Assembly: GCA_947475855.1 (NCBI GenBank)
Contig: CANJPN010000135.1
Span: 1 to 12,674, forward strand
Reading direction: 5' to 3'
Source of the DNA: Bradyrhizobiaceae bacterium
GTDB taxonomy: Bacteria > Pseudomonadota > Alphaproteobacteria > Rhizobiales > Hyphomicrobiaceae
Length of the DNA stretch: 12,674 bases
The position numbers were made by a program, and so were the translations under genes. This document shows, piece after piece, positions 1-7,199 of this stretch. Under the pieces are notes generated by a model. The model was not told the DNA's origin. It saw only the letters and a list, made by a program, of their open reading frames with translations, and did no database searches. Numbering within the stretch: the first letter of the stretch is position 1; each line of letters starts with the position of its first letter.

Positions 1-1521
1 CGCGATCGTAACAGCGTGGTAGCCCTCGTTGAGGATCTTCCCCATCTGTCTGTAGAGATCCACTCGCTTGGCCCGATCCGTCTCCCCACGTATCTTGCTG
101 GCAAGCGCATCGACCGGCGGGAACTCGCCAACGGAATTGTAGCGCGAGGTGCTCAGCAGCCAGGTATCCATCCCGTTGATGGGATCGGGAAACGCGCGCG
201 GATTGAACCCGTGCGCCCATGAAACCCATGCCATCTTGCGCGAAGCGCCATAGTTGGGCGCGAACGTGGCCCAGTCGATCGGTCGGCGCTTGATCTTGAG
301 CCCGAGGTTCTTCTCCCAGAAGCCCGCGACGACCTCGGCCACATCAGCCATCTCGGCGCGCCCGGGCCAAGGCATCAGCAGCATTTCGATCTCGCGCGGA
401 AAACCGTTCGCATAGCCCGCTTCTGCCAGCAGCCGTTTTGCTTCCTTCGGATCATAGCCGACGGCTTTCAAACCCGGCGCAATGAATTCGCTTTCCGGCG
501 GAAAATACGGCGTGATGCTCGGTACCCCCTCGCCCTCGAAGATGGCCCGGATGACCGCCGACTTGTCGACGGCGAGATTGAGCGCCATGCGAACCTTGCG
601 AGCGCGCTCCTGGGATGCGGCATCATCGGGATCGCCGGCCCACGGAACGGATTTGTCGAATTGCTCACGTTTCGGAGATAGTTGACCACCGAGCTGAAGG
701 TGATAGACCGCCGCCCCTGGCACGCGCAGGATCTTGAGGCCCGCGGCTTCCGTCTCGCGCTTTAGTTTGAACGGGATCTCGGTGATGTCGATCTCACCCG
801 CGCGCAACATCGCCAGTCGTGCAGACTGGTCGGCGACGCGGCGCAGAACAACGGTTTTGAAGCCAGGCGCCACGTTATGATGTGGCGTCACTGCTTCGTA
901 AGTCACCGACTGCTGACGGCGATGCTCGATCATACGATACGGCCCCGTGCCGATCGGCTTGGCCGCGGCTTCGCGCTCGCCCACCTTCTCATGGTAGGCC
1001 TTCGACACGATGCCCATATTTCCTTGCACGACGCGGCCGAGGAACGTCACGTCTTGTTGCGTCAGATGATAGACGACCTCGTAGGGACTGACGATTTCGA
1101 TCTTCCCTACCAGCGCTTTCAGGACAGGCTTACTCGACGACACCGAGCGATCTGCAACCATCCCGTCGTGTGAATACACCACGTCGGCGGCGCTGAACTC
1201 GGTGCCGTCGTGAAACTTGATTCCCTTCTTGAGAAAGAATCGCCACTTACGGCCCTCGTCCTCCATCACCCACCGCTCCGCGAGTTGCGGAATGAAGTTC
1301 CCGGTCTTGGGATCGCTTCCGACCAGTGATTCATAAACGGGTTCGAGACCGAGCCAGCCTTCACGTCCCGACTCGAGCCAGGGCAGCCACGCTTCGGCCG
1401 TCGCCAGCGCCGATAGCCCGACCGTCATCGTGCCGGTAGGTTGTCGTTGAGCGTTTTGTGCCGAGGTGGCAACGGGCAAAAGCAGCCCTAGAAGACTGAG
1501 AAAAATCGCGACGCGTCGCAT
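1..1521 (-). CDS. ABC transporter family-5 (peptide/opine/nickel type) solute-binding protein, 3' end outside window
   Basis: An uninterrupted frame of 507 codons runs from ATG at 1521 to the left edge with no stop, so the C-terminus is missing. I translated it by hand. It begins with a secretion signal: MRRVA, then a Leu-rich core, then an Ala/Ser region ending near residue 25 (ATSAQ). The family-5 (SBP_bac_5) signature follows at about residues 82-112, with AERWV, then KWRFFLKKGIKFHDGTEFSA and DVVYS. Other family features are GTGPY near 190, MLRAGEIDI near 240 and the RMALNLAVDK helix near 315. Such proteins bind oligopeptides or other small solutes in the periplasm and deliver them to an ABC permease; no permease or ATPase is visible, and may lie to the left. 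The start is chosen because GGAG sits 6 nt upstream; an in-frame ATG at 1533 lacks a comparable site. It lies 172 nt beyond the hydrolase gene. The ligand is unknown. Confidence 0.93.
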   Translation of the reverse strand, partial: MRRVAIFLSLLGLLLPVATSAQNAQRQPTGTMTVGLSALATAEAWLPWLESGREGWLGLEPVYESLVGSDPKTGNFIPQLAERWVMEDEGRKWRFFLKKGIKFHDGTEFSAADVVYSHDGMVADRSVSSSKPVLKALVGKIEIVSPYEVVYHLTQQDVTFLGRVVQGNMGIVSKAYHEKVGEREAAAKPIGTGPYRMIEHRRQQSVTYEAVTPHHNVAPGFKTVVLRRVADQSARLAMLRAGEIDITEIPFKLKRETEAAGLKILRVPGAAVYHLQLGGQLSPKREQFDKSVPWAGDPDDAASQERARKVRMALNLAVDKSAVIRAIFEGEGVPSITPYFPPESEFIAPGLKAVGYDPKEAKRLLAEAGYANGFPREIEMLLMPWPGRAEMADVAEVVAGFWEKNLGLKIKRRPIDWATFAPNYGASRKMAWVSWAHGFNPRAFPDPINGMDTWLLSTSRYNSVGEFPPVDALASKIRGETDRAKRVDLYRQMGKILNEGYHAVTIA

Positions 1522-1693
1522 GGCAGGCTCCATGAGCAGAAACGGAGTGCAGTTGCGTTGCAGTCTTCTGTCGAGCCCCCGTTCACGTGCGAGGGTCTGA
1601 GTTCCTGATGCCCACAGTTTCGCGGGGACGAGCGCCGAAGCGTTAGGAGTTCCCGCAGCCGATCCCTGGCGAAAGGATTGGCCGACGCATTTT
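1522..1693. other. Intergenic gap between hydrolase and solute-binding protein genes
   Basis: These 172 nt hold no supported gene. Read on the minus strand, GCGGG (1652-1656) can pair with CCCGC (1622-1626) around a small CGC-TTCG-GCG hairpin (1633-1642). There is no T-run after it, so it is at best a weak transcript-end or processing structure. I see no convincing sigma70-type promoter for the downstream solute-binding gene, only its GGAG ribosome site at the end of the gap. Confidence 0.3.
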
Positions 1694-2524
1694 CTAGGAA
1701 TCCTTGCCCGATTTCAGGAATGGCACGACGTGCGCCAGTACTTCGTCCGGCTTCTCGATTTGCACGCTGTGGCCGCCACCCTTCACGATCCTCAGCGAAG
1801 CCTGCGGTATGTTTTCCGAGTAGGCGCGCCCGTTCGCGATCGGGATCATTCGATCCGTGTCGCCCCAAACGAGCATGGTCGGCGCCGTGATGCGTCGCAG
1901 ACGGCCACGCAGCTTGCGATCATGCAGATATGGCGGTTCCCAGCCGACGCGGCCGGTGATGGTCAAGCTCTTGTAGCGACGCACTTCGTTGCTCACGCTT
2001 ACACGTCCATCCGGTACGATTCCGTTCGCGATCGGGCCGTCGGCATCGGCAAATAACAACTCGCGCAATTCCCGCATGATGCCGCCGTCGCGATTCTGCG
2101 AGTACATGAAGAAGTCGCCGACCGACGCGCCAGGTTCCTGCAATCCCGCCGGTGCGATCAGCGCCATCCGCCCGATCCGCTCGGGATTGCGGACGGCCAT
2201 CTCGGTTGCGATCCATCCGCCAAGGCAAAACCCTGCAATGGTTGCCGAACGAATATCTAGCGCATCGAGGAGATCCAAATAGTGGAACGCGAGATCCTCG
2301 ATATTCGAGATTTCGCCGATGCCCGTGGACTCGCCACAGCCCGGATGTGCCGGCGCGATCACCGTGAAGCTCTCGGCCAGCGCTTCGTGGAACGCGAACA
2401 TCTCGCCCTGCAGCGAGTGCACATCGTAGACGCCGTGCAGATAGAGTACCGGAGGCCCTTTCCCAGCCTCCAGGATTTCGACGGATTTACCGCCAGCTAC
2501 GACCGTCCGCGTTTTGGACTTCAT
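1694..2524 (-). CDS. Alpha/beta hydrolase with cysteine in the nucleophile elbow
   Basis: A 276-aa alpha/beta-hydrolase-fold protein, the usual length for the meta-cleavage-product hydrolase/haloperoxidase-like group. The oxyanion HG motif is at H30-G31 (LYLHGVYD). The nucleophile elbow reads GFCLGG with Cys100 (codon TGC) where most relatives have Ser. The acid is probably D224 in WGDTDRMIP and the base H252 in GGGHSVQIEKP, so the triad would be Cys-Asp-His. There is no signal peptide, so it should be cytoplasmic. The ATG at 2524 is preferred because GGGAG lies just upstream; a GTG at 2539 in the same frame would place this site inside the gene. It follows the LLM oxidoreductase stop by 45 nt, which suggests cotranscription and action on the oxidoreductase product, by inference. 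The substrate is unknown: ester, lactone or C-C hydrolysis are all possible. Confidence 0.9.
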   Translation of the reverse strand: MKSKTRTVVAGGKSVEILEAGKGPPVLYLHGVYDVHSLQGEMFAFHEALAESFTVIAPAHPGCGESTGIGEISNIEDLAFHYLDLLDALDIRSATIAGFCLGGWIATEMAVRNPERIGRMALIAPAGLQEPGASVGDFFMYSQNRDGGIMRELRELLFADADGPIANGIVPDGRVSVSNEVRRYKSLTITGRVGWEPPYLHDRKLRGRLRRITAPTMLVWGDTDRMIPIANGRAYSENIPQASLRIVKGGGHSVQIEKPDEVLAHVVPFLKSGKDS

Positions 2525-2569
2525 CCCTGTCTCCCACACCTGGTCATCGACCGTGCCATGTCTCTGCGA

Positions 2570-3841
2570 CTAGACCGACTTGGGCTTCTTGCTGGTCGCG
2601 GTAGCCGCGGCGGCGGTTTTGACGGGATACTTTTTCTCGAACAGCGTCTGTGAATCCGCGCGCAACTTCGGGAGCACGGTCTCCGCGAATAGTTTCTGGC
2701 TCTTCAGTGTCTTTTCCTTCGACAGGTTTCCGATGTGGAATTGAATCAGCAGGTTGCCGATGTGAGCATCGTTGACGAACTCCCACAGCTTCTGCCGCAC
2801 CGTCTCTGGGCTGCCGACGATGATCGAACCCATTTCGTCGATGTCCTTCCAGTTCTCCGCATCGCCGAGCAATTTCGACGTTACGTCCGAGTTCTCGAGA
2901 TAGGACTGGTAAGACTTCGGAGTGAGGCCGCCGGGCGCCATCGTGAGCCGGCGTCCCGCGCGTCGCAGATGGCCCTTGAGGCAATAGCGCGTGAAGTAGA
3001 ACACAGCCTCCTCGCTCTCGCGCCGCGCGATCTCGTCGGTCTCTCCGACGTAGACGCTGAGCAGGAGACCCATCTTGTTGGGATGGAACGTCTGGCCGAC
3101 TTCGCCGACAATCTCCTCGAATCTCAAAGTCGAGCGCTTCACACCGGCCAGCTTGCTGCGTGTCGAGACGAAATAGCAGAAGCCGCGCTTGGCCACTTCG
3201 TACATCGTCTCGATACTGTTGGAGCCCGGCACCCAGATCGGCGGATGTGGCCTCTGCAGCGGCTGGGGCCAGGGGTTCACGTAGCGCATCTGGTAGTGTT
3301 TGCCGTAGAATTCCGTCGGGCCGGGTTTCGTCCAGGCCTGCACGATGAGATCGATGCCTTCCCAGAAGCGTTCCCGCGCCAGTGGCATCGAGTAGGAATA
3401 GCTGAACGCTTCGTGTCCGCCGCCCGGTGCGAAGCCGCAGACCATCTTGCCGCCGCTCATGCAGTCGAGCATCGCATACTCTTCAGCCACGCGCAGCGGA
3501 CGGAAATGCAGCGGCACGAGATTGCCGAGAACGACGATTTTGCCATTCTTCATTCGCGGCGTCAGCGCGGCTGCCAGCAGGTTGGGCGCGGGCATCAGCC
3601 CGTAGATGTTCTGGTGGTGCTCGTTGAGAACGACGCCGTCATAACCCATCTCGTCGGCGTGAACGAGTTCGTCCAGGTACTCCTGGTATAGTCCGCGGGC
3701 CTTGTCGGGGTCGAATTCGGAGTTCGGGATCGTGATCCACCCACTCTCGTATTTTTTCTCGAAGGTCTCGTCGAGATAAGGCCACGGCATGAAATGCCAC
3801 GAGAACAGTTGCGCGCGGTTGGGCTCACTCGTCGTGGACAT
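2570..3841 (-). CDS. LLM-class (luciferase-like) flavin- or F420-dependent oxidoreductase
   Basis: A 423-aa bacterial-luciferase-family TIM-barrel protein. Family signs include the N-terminal WHFMPWPYL stretch, the NEHH motif at residues 73-76, the AEEYAMLDCMSGGKMVCGFAPG segment (about 119-140, partly quoted as AEEYAMLD and SGGKM), RERFWEGIDLIVQAW near 156-170, the PHPPIWVPG strand near 198-206, and the C-terminal GSPETVRQKL helix near 343. The last 15 residues are an Ala/Thr/Lys-rich tail. LLM enzymes use FMNH2 with O2 as monooxygenases, or F420 as hydride-transfer enzymes; sequence alone does not decide which. Position right after fbiC-npdG favours F420 as inference. The start at 3841 has a strong AGGGAGG site 7 nt upstream; the open frame extends further up to 3949 but that part has no family similarity that I can see. 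Its 178-nt leader is structured. Confidence 0.92.
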   Translation of the reverse strand: MSTTSEPNRAQLFSWHFMPWPYLDETFEKKYESGWITIPNSEFDPDKARGLYQEYLDELVHADEMGYDGVVLNEHHQNIYGLMPAPNLLAAALTPRMKNGKIVVLGNLVPLHFRPLRVAEEYAMLDCMSGGKMVCGFAPGGGHEAFSYSYSMPLARERFWEGIDLIVQAWTKPGPTEFYGKHYQMRYVNPWPQPLQRPHPPIWVPGSNSIETMYEVAKRGFCYFVSTRSKLAGVKRSTLRFEEIVGEVGQTFHPNKMGLLLSVYVGETDEIARRESEEAVFYFTRYCLKGHLRRAGRRLTMAPGGLTPKSYQSYLENSDVTSKLLGDAENWKDIDEMGSIIVGSPETVRQKLWEFVNDAHIGNLLIQFHIGNLSKEKTLKSQKLFAETVLPKLRADSQTLFEKKYPVKTAAAATATSKKPKSV

Positions 3842-4019
3842 CCAGCATCCTCCCTGGGGCGCCGTTCGCTCATACCGGACGCGCGTTAAAAAGGCGTCAC
3901 GGGTGGCTCCCCAGGCTTCATCTAACAATGAAGGCGCAACGCCCTGCAAGTGGAAACATGAAATGGTGTTTCACAGGTGAGCGAGCAGATGCGGCGGGCT
4001 AACGGTCCAGCGTCAATGC
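3842..4019 (-). promoter_or_regulatory. Structured 5' leader of the LLM oxidoreductase gene
   Basis: This 178-nt gap is the largest in the window. Read as minus-strand RNA, three stems can be drawn. The first is a perfect 6-bp hairpin (3933-3928 with 3921-3916, 6-nt loop). Directly after it, 3915-3905 can pair with 3863-3853 in 10 of 11 positions (CCUGGGGAGCC with GGCGCCCCAGG). Inside that 41-nt loop, GACGC (3898-3894) can pair with GCGUC (3882-3878). The second arm of the long stem runs into the Shine-Dalgarno sequence (complement of 3849-3855). This could hold translation of the LLM gene in check. It matches no riboswitch class that I know. No clear promoter hexamers were found. Confidence 0.35.
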
Positions 4020-4685
4020 TCAGCTCTTCAAGCCCGTTATCCGAATGCCCGCGCCGTGCACCTTGTAGCGCATGTTGATCGCGATCAGGACGGAGGTCAG
4101 CGCTTCGACAGCCGCTGCATTGGCGATTGGTCCGGCATGAATGCCGTTGAGCCCGATATCGGCAACCAGACGCACCACGGTCTCTCGCGCCTTCACGTCG
4201 TCACCGCACACCAGCACGTCGCAGTCGACGACATGCTCGGTATCGGCCAGAAGTTCTGCGGACACGTTCTGGAATGCGGCGACCACACGCACGTCAGCGC
4301 CCAGCAGGTCCTGGATTGCTGCAACGGCAGACCCGCCGGTCGGCAATTGAACACGCGCAACTTTCGGCGGAACCAGCGGCACCGTCGCGTCGACGAGGAT
4401 TTTTCCCGCCAATGCGTCACGAACGTCGAGCACCGTCGACTTCTGTGCAGCGTAGGGAACGGTCAAGACCACGATGTCGGCGGCCGCCGCGGCGTCGCGA
4501 TTGGCCATGCCGGTGATGTCAGCAGCGCCGAGCTGCTGCTTCATGTCGGCCGCTGATGCACTTGCCTTGGCGATATCACGTGAGCCGACGATGACGCGGT
4601 GCCCGGCTTTCGCCCACCTCAGCGAGAGGCCGCTGCCCTCCTTGCCGGTTCCGCCGAGTACTGCGATCGTTTGCTTGTCCGTCAT
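4020..4685 (-). CDS. npdG: F420-dependent NADP oxidoreductase (F420H2:NADP, Fno type)
   Basis: A 221-aa Rossmann protein of the Fno/NpdG family, close to the family's usual length. It transfers hydride between NADP(H) and coenzyme F420, in bacteria mostly to supply F420H2. The dinucleotide motif GGTGKEGSGLSLRWAKAGHR (residues 11-30) is characteristic, and GSRD at 34-37 provides the Ser/Arg pair known in archaeal Fno to hold the 2'-phosphate of NADP. ADIVVLTVPY (about 69-78), DVLVCGDD, the GIHAGPIANAAAVEALTS segment (quoted in part) and the C-terminal INMRYKVHGAGIRITGL correspond to family blocks. The ATG overlaps the fbiC stop in an ATGA (4682-4685), so translation is probably coupled to fbiC. 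It is cytoplasmic. Identification as an F420 enzyme is strengthened by this coupling. Confidence 0.92.
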   Translation of the reverse strand: MTDKQTIAVLGGTGKEGSGLSLRWAKAGHRVIVGSRDIAKASASAADMKQQLGAADITGMANRDAAAAADIVVLTVPYAAQKSTVLDVRDALAGKILVDATVPLVPPKVARVQLPTGGSAVAAIQDLLGADVRVVAAFQNVSAELLADTEHVVDCDVLVCGDDVKARETVVRLVADIGLNGIHAGPIANAAAVEALTSVLIAINMRYKVHGAGIRITGLKS

Positions 4686-7150
4686 TCGTGCACCTGCATG
4701 CCCCGGTTTCGAGTGGACGCGCGACCGGTCAGTTGCGCGCGCCGGCCCGCCGGCGTCTGGATCGCTTCGGTGAGAGGCGCTGCATCATAGGATTTGCGGC
4801 GCTGCTCGTCAGGCGCGACATTGTAGAGCGTCGTGCGCTGTTGCGGTTGGCGACCCAGGCCCACGATCAGCTCATCCATCTCGGCGGGCGCGAGTTCCTG
4901 GCCGTGAGCAGCACCGGCTGCGCGAGAAATACTTTCGTTCATCAGGGTGCCGCCGAGATCATTGGCGCCGGCGTTGAGACACGCGGCGACGCCTCCCTCG
5001 CCCATCTTCACCCAGGATACCTGTATGTTCTGGATCAGGGGGTGCAGAACGATCCGGGAAACGGCATGCATCAGCACGGCTTCGCGCCACGTTGGCCCAC
5101 GTCGCGCGCGGCCCTTGAAATAGATCGGTGCTTCCATATGGACGAACGGCAGCGGCACCAATTCGGTGAAGCCTCCAGTCCGCGCCTGAAGCCGCCGTAT
5201 CGCGAGCAGATGGCGCGCCCAGTGCTGCGTCCCCTCGATGTGGCCGAACATGATCGTTGCGGTCGTCTTGAGCCCCACGCCGTGAGCCGCCGCCATGATG
5301 TCGAGCCATTCCTGCGTCGTAACCTTGTCGGGGCAGATGACGGCACGCACCTCGTCGTCAAGGATCTCAGCCGCAGTGCCAGGCAACGATCCCAGCCCTT
5401 CATCGCGCAGCCGTGCGAGATAGGTCGCGATCGGCAAACCCAACGTAGCAGCGCCGTGTTGGACTTCCAGTGGCGAGAACGCGTGCACATGCATCGTCGG
5501 CACTGCCGCCTTCACCGCGCGTAGAACCGCGAGGTAGGTATCGCCGGTATAGTCGGGGTGAATTCCGCCTTGCATGCAGACTTCGGTAGCCCCACGCGCC
5601 CAGGCTTCGGTTACGCGGCGACCGATCTCAGCCGCGTTGAGATCGTAGGCGGGACCGCGCAACTGCCGTGCCGCCTTGCCCTTGGAGAACGCGCAGAACT
5701 GGCAGCGATAAGCGCACACGTTGGTGTAGTTGATATTGCGATTGACGACATAACGCACAGTGTCTCCTGAAACGCGCCGCCGCATCGCATCCGCCGCCGC
5801 CGCCACGGTTGTGAAATCGTCATCACGTACGGTGAACAGTCTGACGATCTCGCCCTCGCCCAACTCCTCACCGCGCTCAGCCTTGGCGAGCACGCGCTCG
5901 AGCGACGCCGATCCGTGCGTGAAAACTCGTGGTTGAGAAGTAGGCCGCGGAACCGACTTGATCTCGCCCGGTGACCAGTCGCCTTCTCGTGCGAAGCCTT
6001 CACTATCGGACGCGCGCACGACGGCGGTGTGGACGGCGGGGGCGGTCCAGCGCTCGAGATCGCGGGCGTGTCGCGGATAGAGCGGCAGCCGCTGCACGAG
6101 CGCGCGCCCCAACTCTCGCACCTGTCGCGCCAGCGTGTCGATATGCGGCCACGGCGCTTCCGGGTTTACGTGATCGAGCGTAATCGGTGAAATCCCGCCC
6201 CAATCGTTGATGCCGGCATCGATGACATCAGCAACGAGACCGGGCGCGAGATTTGGCGGCGTCTGCACGCTGATGTGCGGACCGAGCACGATGCGAGCGA
6301 CGGCGATTGACCACAGCAGATCATCCGCGCTTGCGTCGGGATGGCTCGACATCCGCGTGCCTGGCTTGGCACGGAACGGCTGGATGATGACTTCCTGAAT
6401 GTGCCCGTGTGCGTCGTCAAGATCGCGGATCGAGAGCAGCGCATCGATGGTTTCGGCTCGCGTCTCGCCAATACCGATAAGCAGCCCGGTCGTGAACGGG
6501 ATCGCGAGGCCCCCGGCCTCGCGCATCGTGGCGATACGCGCTGCCGGAACTTTGTCGGGTGAGCCGAAATGCGGCATGCCGCGCTGCCCCAGTCGTTCCG
6601 ACGTGGTCTCCAGCATTAGCCCCATCGAAGCGGAAACCGGCCGCAGCTTCGCCAGATCGGCTGATGTCATCACGCCGGGGTTGAGGTGCGGCAACAAAGT
6701 GGTTTCCGCGAGAACGCGGCCAGCAGCATCGTGCAAATAGTCGAGAGTCGTCGAAAATCCGAGTTCGTCCAGTGCACGTCGAGCGGCCGAGTATCGAAGT
6801 TCCGGCTTGTCGCCGAGCGTAAATAGCGCCTCCGTGCAGCCGGCATCCTGTGCGCGCTGCGCCAGCGCCATAACCTCGTCGATCCGCATGAAGGCGGTTT
6901 CGCCCTTCCGCGGTGGCCGCGCGAACGTACAGTAATGGCAGCTGTCCCGGCACAGGTGGGTAAGCGGCAGAAACACCTTGCGCGAGAAGGTCAGGATACC
7001 GCCGAACGCTTCGTCCCGAATGCCGGCCGCGCGCCGCATCAAAGCGCGTGTATCACGCTCGTATGCCAAGGCTCGCGCTTCCGTCGAATCTACTGCGGAC
7101 AGCGTACTCACGGGCCGCGCCACTACTCGGCGGTCAGGCACGGGCTTCAT
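4682..7150 (-). CDS. fbiC: 7,8-didemethyl-8-hydroxy-5-deazariboflavin (Fo) synthase, CofG-CofH fusion
   Basis: An 822-aa protein with two radical-SAM halves, the full length of FbiC. It joins 5-amino-6-ribitylaminouracil with tyrosine to make Fo, the chromophore of F420. The N-terminal CofG half (about 45-370) has its cluster cysteines at C67, C71 and C74 in CRDSCHYC; the C-terminal CofH half (about 410-785) has C479, C483 and C486 in CAYRCQFCAF. Both are intact CX3CX2C motifs. Other marks are TGLLIGIGET (221-230), the INDWGGISP block (314-322), CMQGGIHPDYTGD (525-537), CPDKVTTQEW (606-615) and the QRTTLYN end (771-777). The fusion is known from actinobacteria and some proteobacteria, while archaea and cyanobacteria have two proteins. 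The start is fixed by an in-frame TAA four codons upstream; a GGAG lies 12 nt upstream, somewhat far. It overlaps npdG by 4 nt and follows the dehydrogenase by 49 nt. Confidence 0.97.
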   Translation of the reverse strand: MKPVPDRRVVARPVSTLSAVDSTEARALAYERDTRALMRRAAGIRDEAFGGILTFSRKVFLPLTHLCRDSCHYCTFARPPRKGETAFMRIDEVMALAQRAQDAGCTEALFTLGDKPELRYSAARRALDELGFSTTLDYLHDAAGRVLAETTLLPHLNPGVMTSADLAKLRPVSASMGLMLETTSERLGQRGMPHFGSPDKVPAARIATMREAGGLAIPFTTGLLIGIGETRAETIDALLSIRDLDDAHGHIQEVIIQPFRAKPGTRMSSHPDASADDLLWSIAVARIVLGPHISVQTPPNLAPGLVADVIDAGINDWGGISPITLDHVNPEAPWPHIDTLARQVRELGRALVQRLPLYPRHARDLERWTAPAVHTAVVRASDSEGFAREGDWSPGEIKSVPRPTSQPRVFTHGSASLERVLAKAERGEELGEGEIVRLFTVRDDDFTTVAAAADAMRRRVSGDTVRYVVNRNINYTNVCAYRCQFCAFSKGKAARQLRGPAYDLNAAEIGRRVTEAWARGATEVCMQGGIHPDYTGDTYLAVLRAVKAAVPTMHVHAFSPLEVQHGAATLGLPIATYLARLRDEGLGSLPGTAAEILDDEVRAVICPDKVTTQEWLDIMAAAHGVGLKTTATIMFGHIEGTQHWARHLLAIRRLQARTGGFTELVPLPFVHMEAPIYFKGRARRGPTWREAVLMHAVSRIVLHPLIQNIQVSWVKMGEGGVAACLNAGANDLGGTLMNESISRAAGAAHGQELAPAEMDELIVGLGRQPQQRTTLYNVAPDEQRRKSYDAAPLTEAIQTPAGRRAQLTGRASTRNRGMQVHE

Positions 7151-7199
7151 CTCGGCGAATTACTCCAATGTCGGCGCTTCATTGTAGGCTAGGGGCCGA

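Noticed and set aside
1633..1642. CGC-TTCG-GCG tetraloop hairpin as an intrinsic terminator
   Set aside because: Stem of only 3 bp and no T-run; even with the outer 5-bp stem it lacks terminator features.
1488..1868. Minus-strand open frame of 126 codons covering the gap after the hydrolase
   Set aside because: It overlaps both the hydrolase end and the start of the binding protein in another frame and has Arg-rich shadow-like composition.
2735..3691. Long plus-strand open frame (318 codons) opposite the LLM gene
   Set aside because: It is the antisense shadow of a well-recognised gene; GC-rich codon use keeps the opposite frame open. No recognisable domain.
3842..3949. Longer N-terminus of the LLM protein from 3949
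   Set aside because: The strong AGGGAGG site next to the ATG at 3841 and the lack of family similarity before it favour the shorter form; the leader also has RNA-structure potential.
4688..5524. Plus-strand open frame (278 codons) opposite the CofH half of fbiC
   Set aside because: Antisense shadow; the minus strand has clear FbiC motifs over the same stretch, and the plus product has low-complexity Arg/His-rich sequence.
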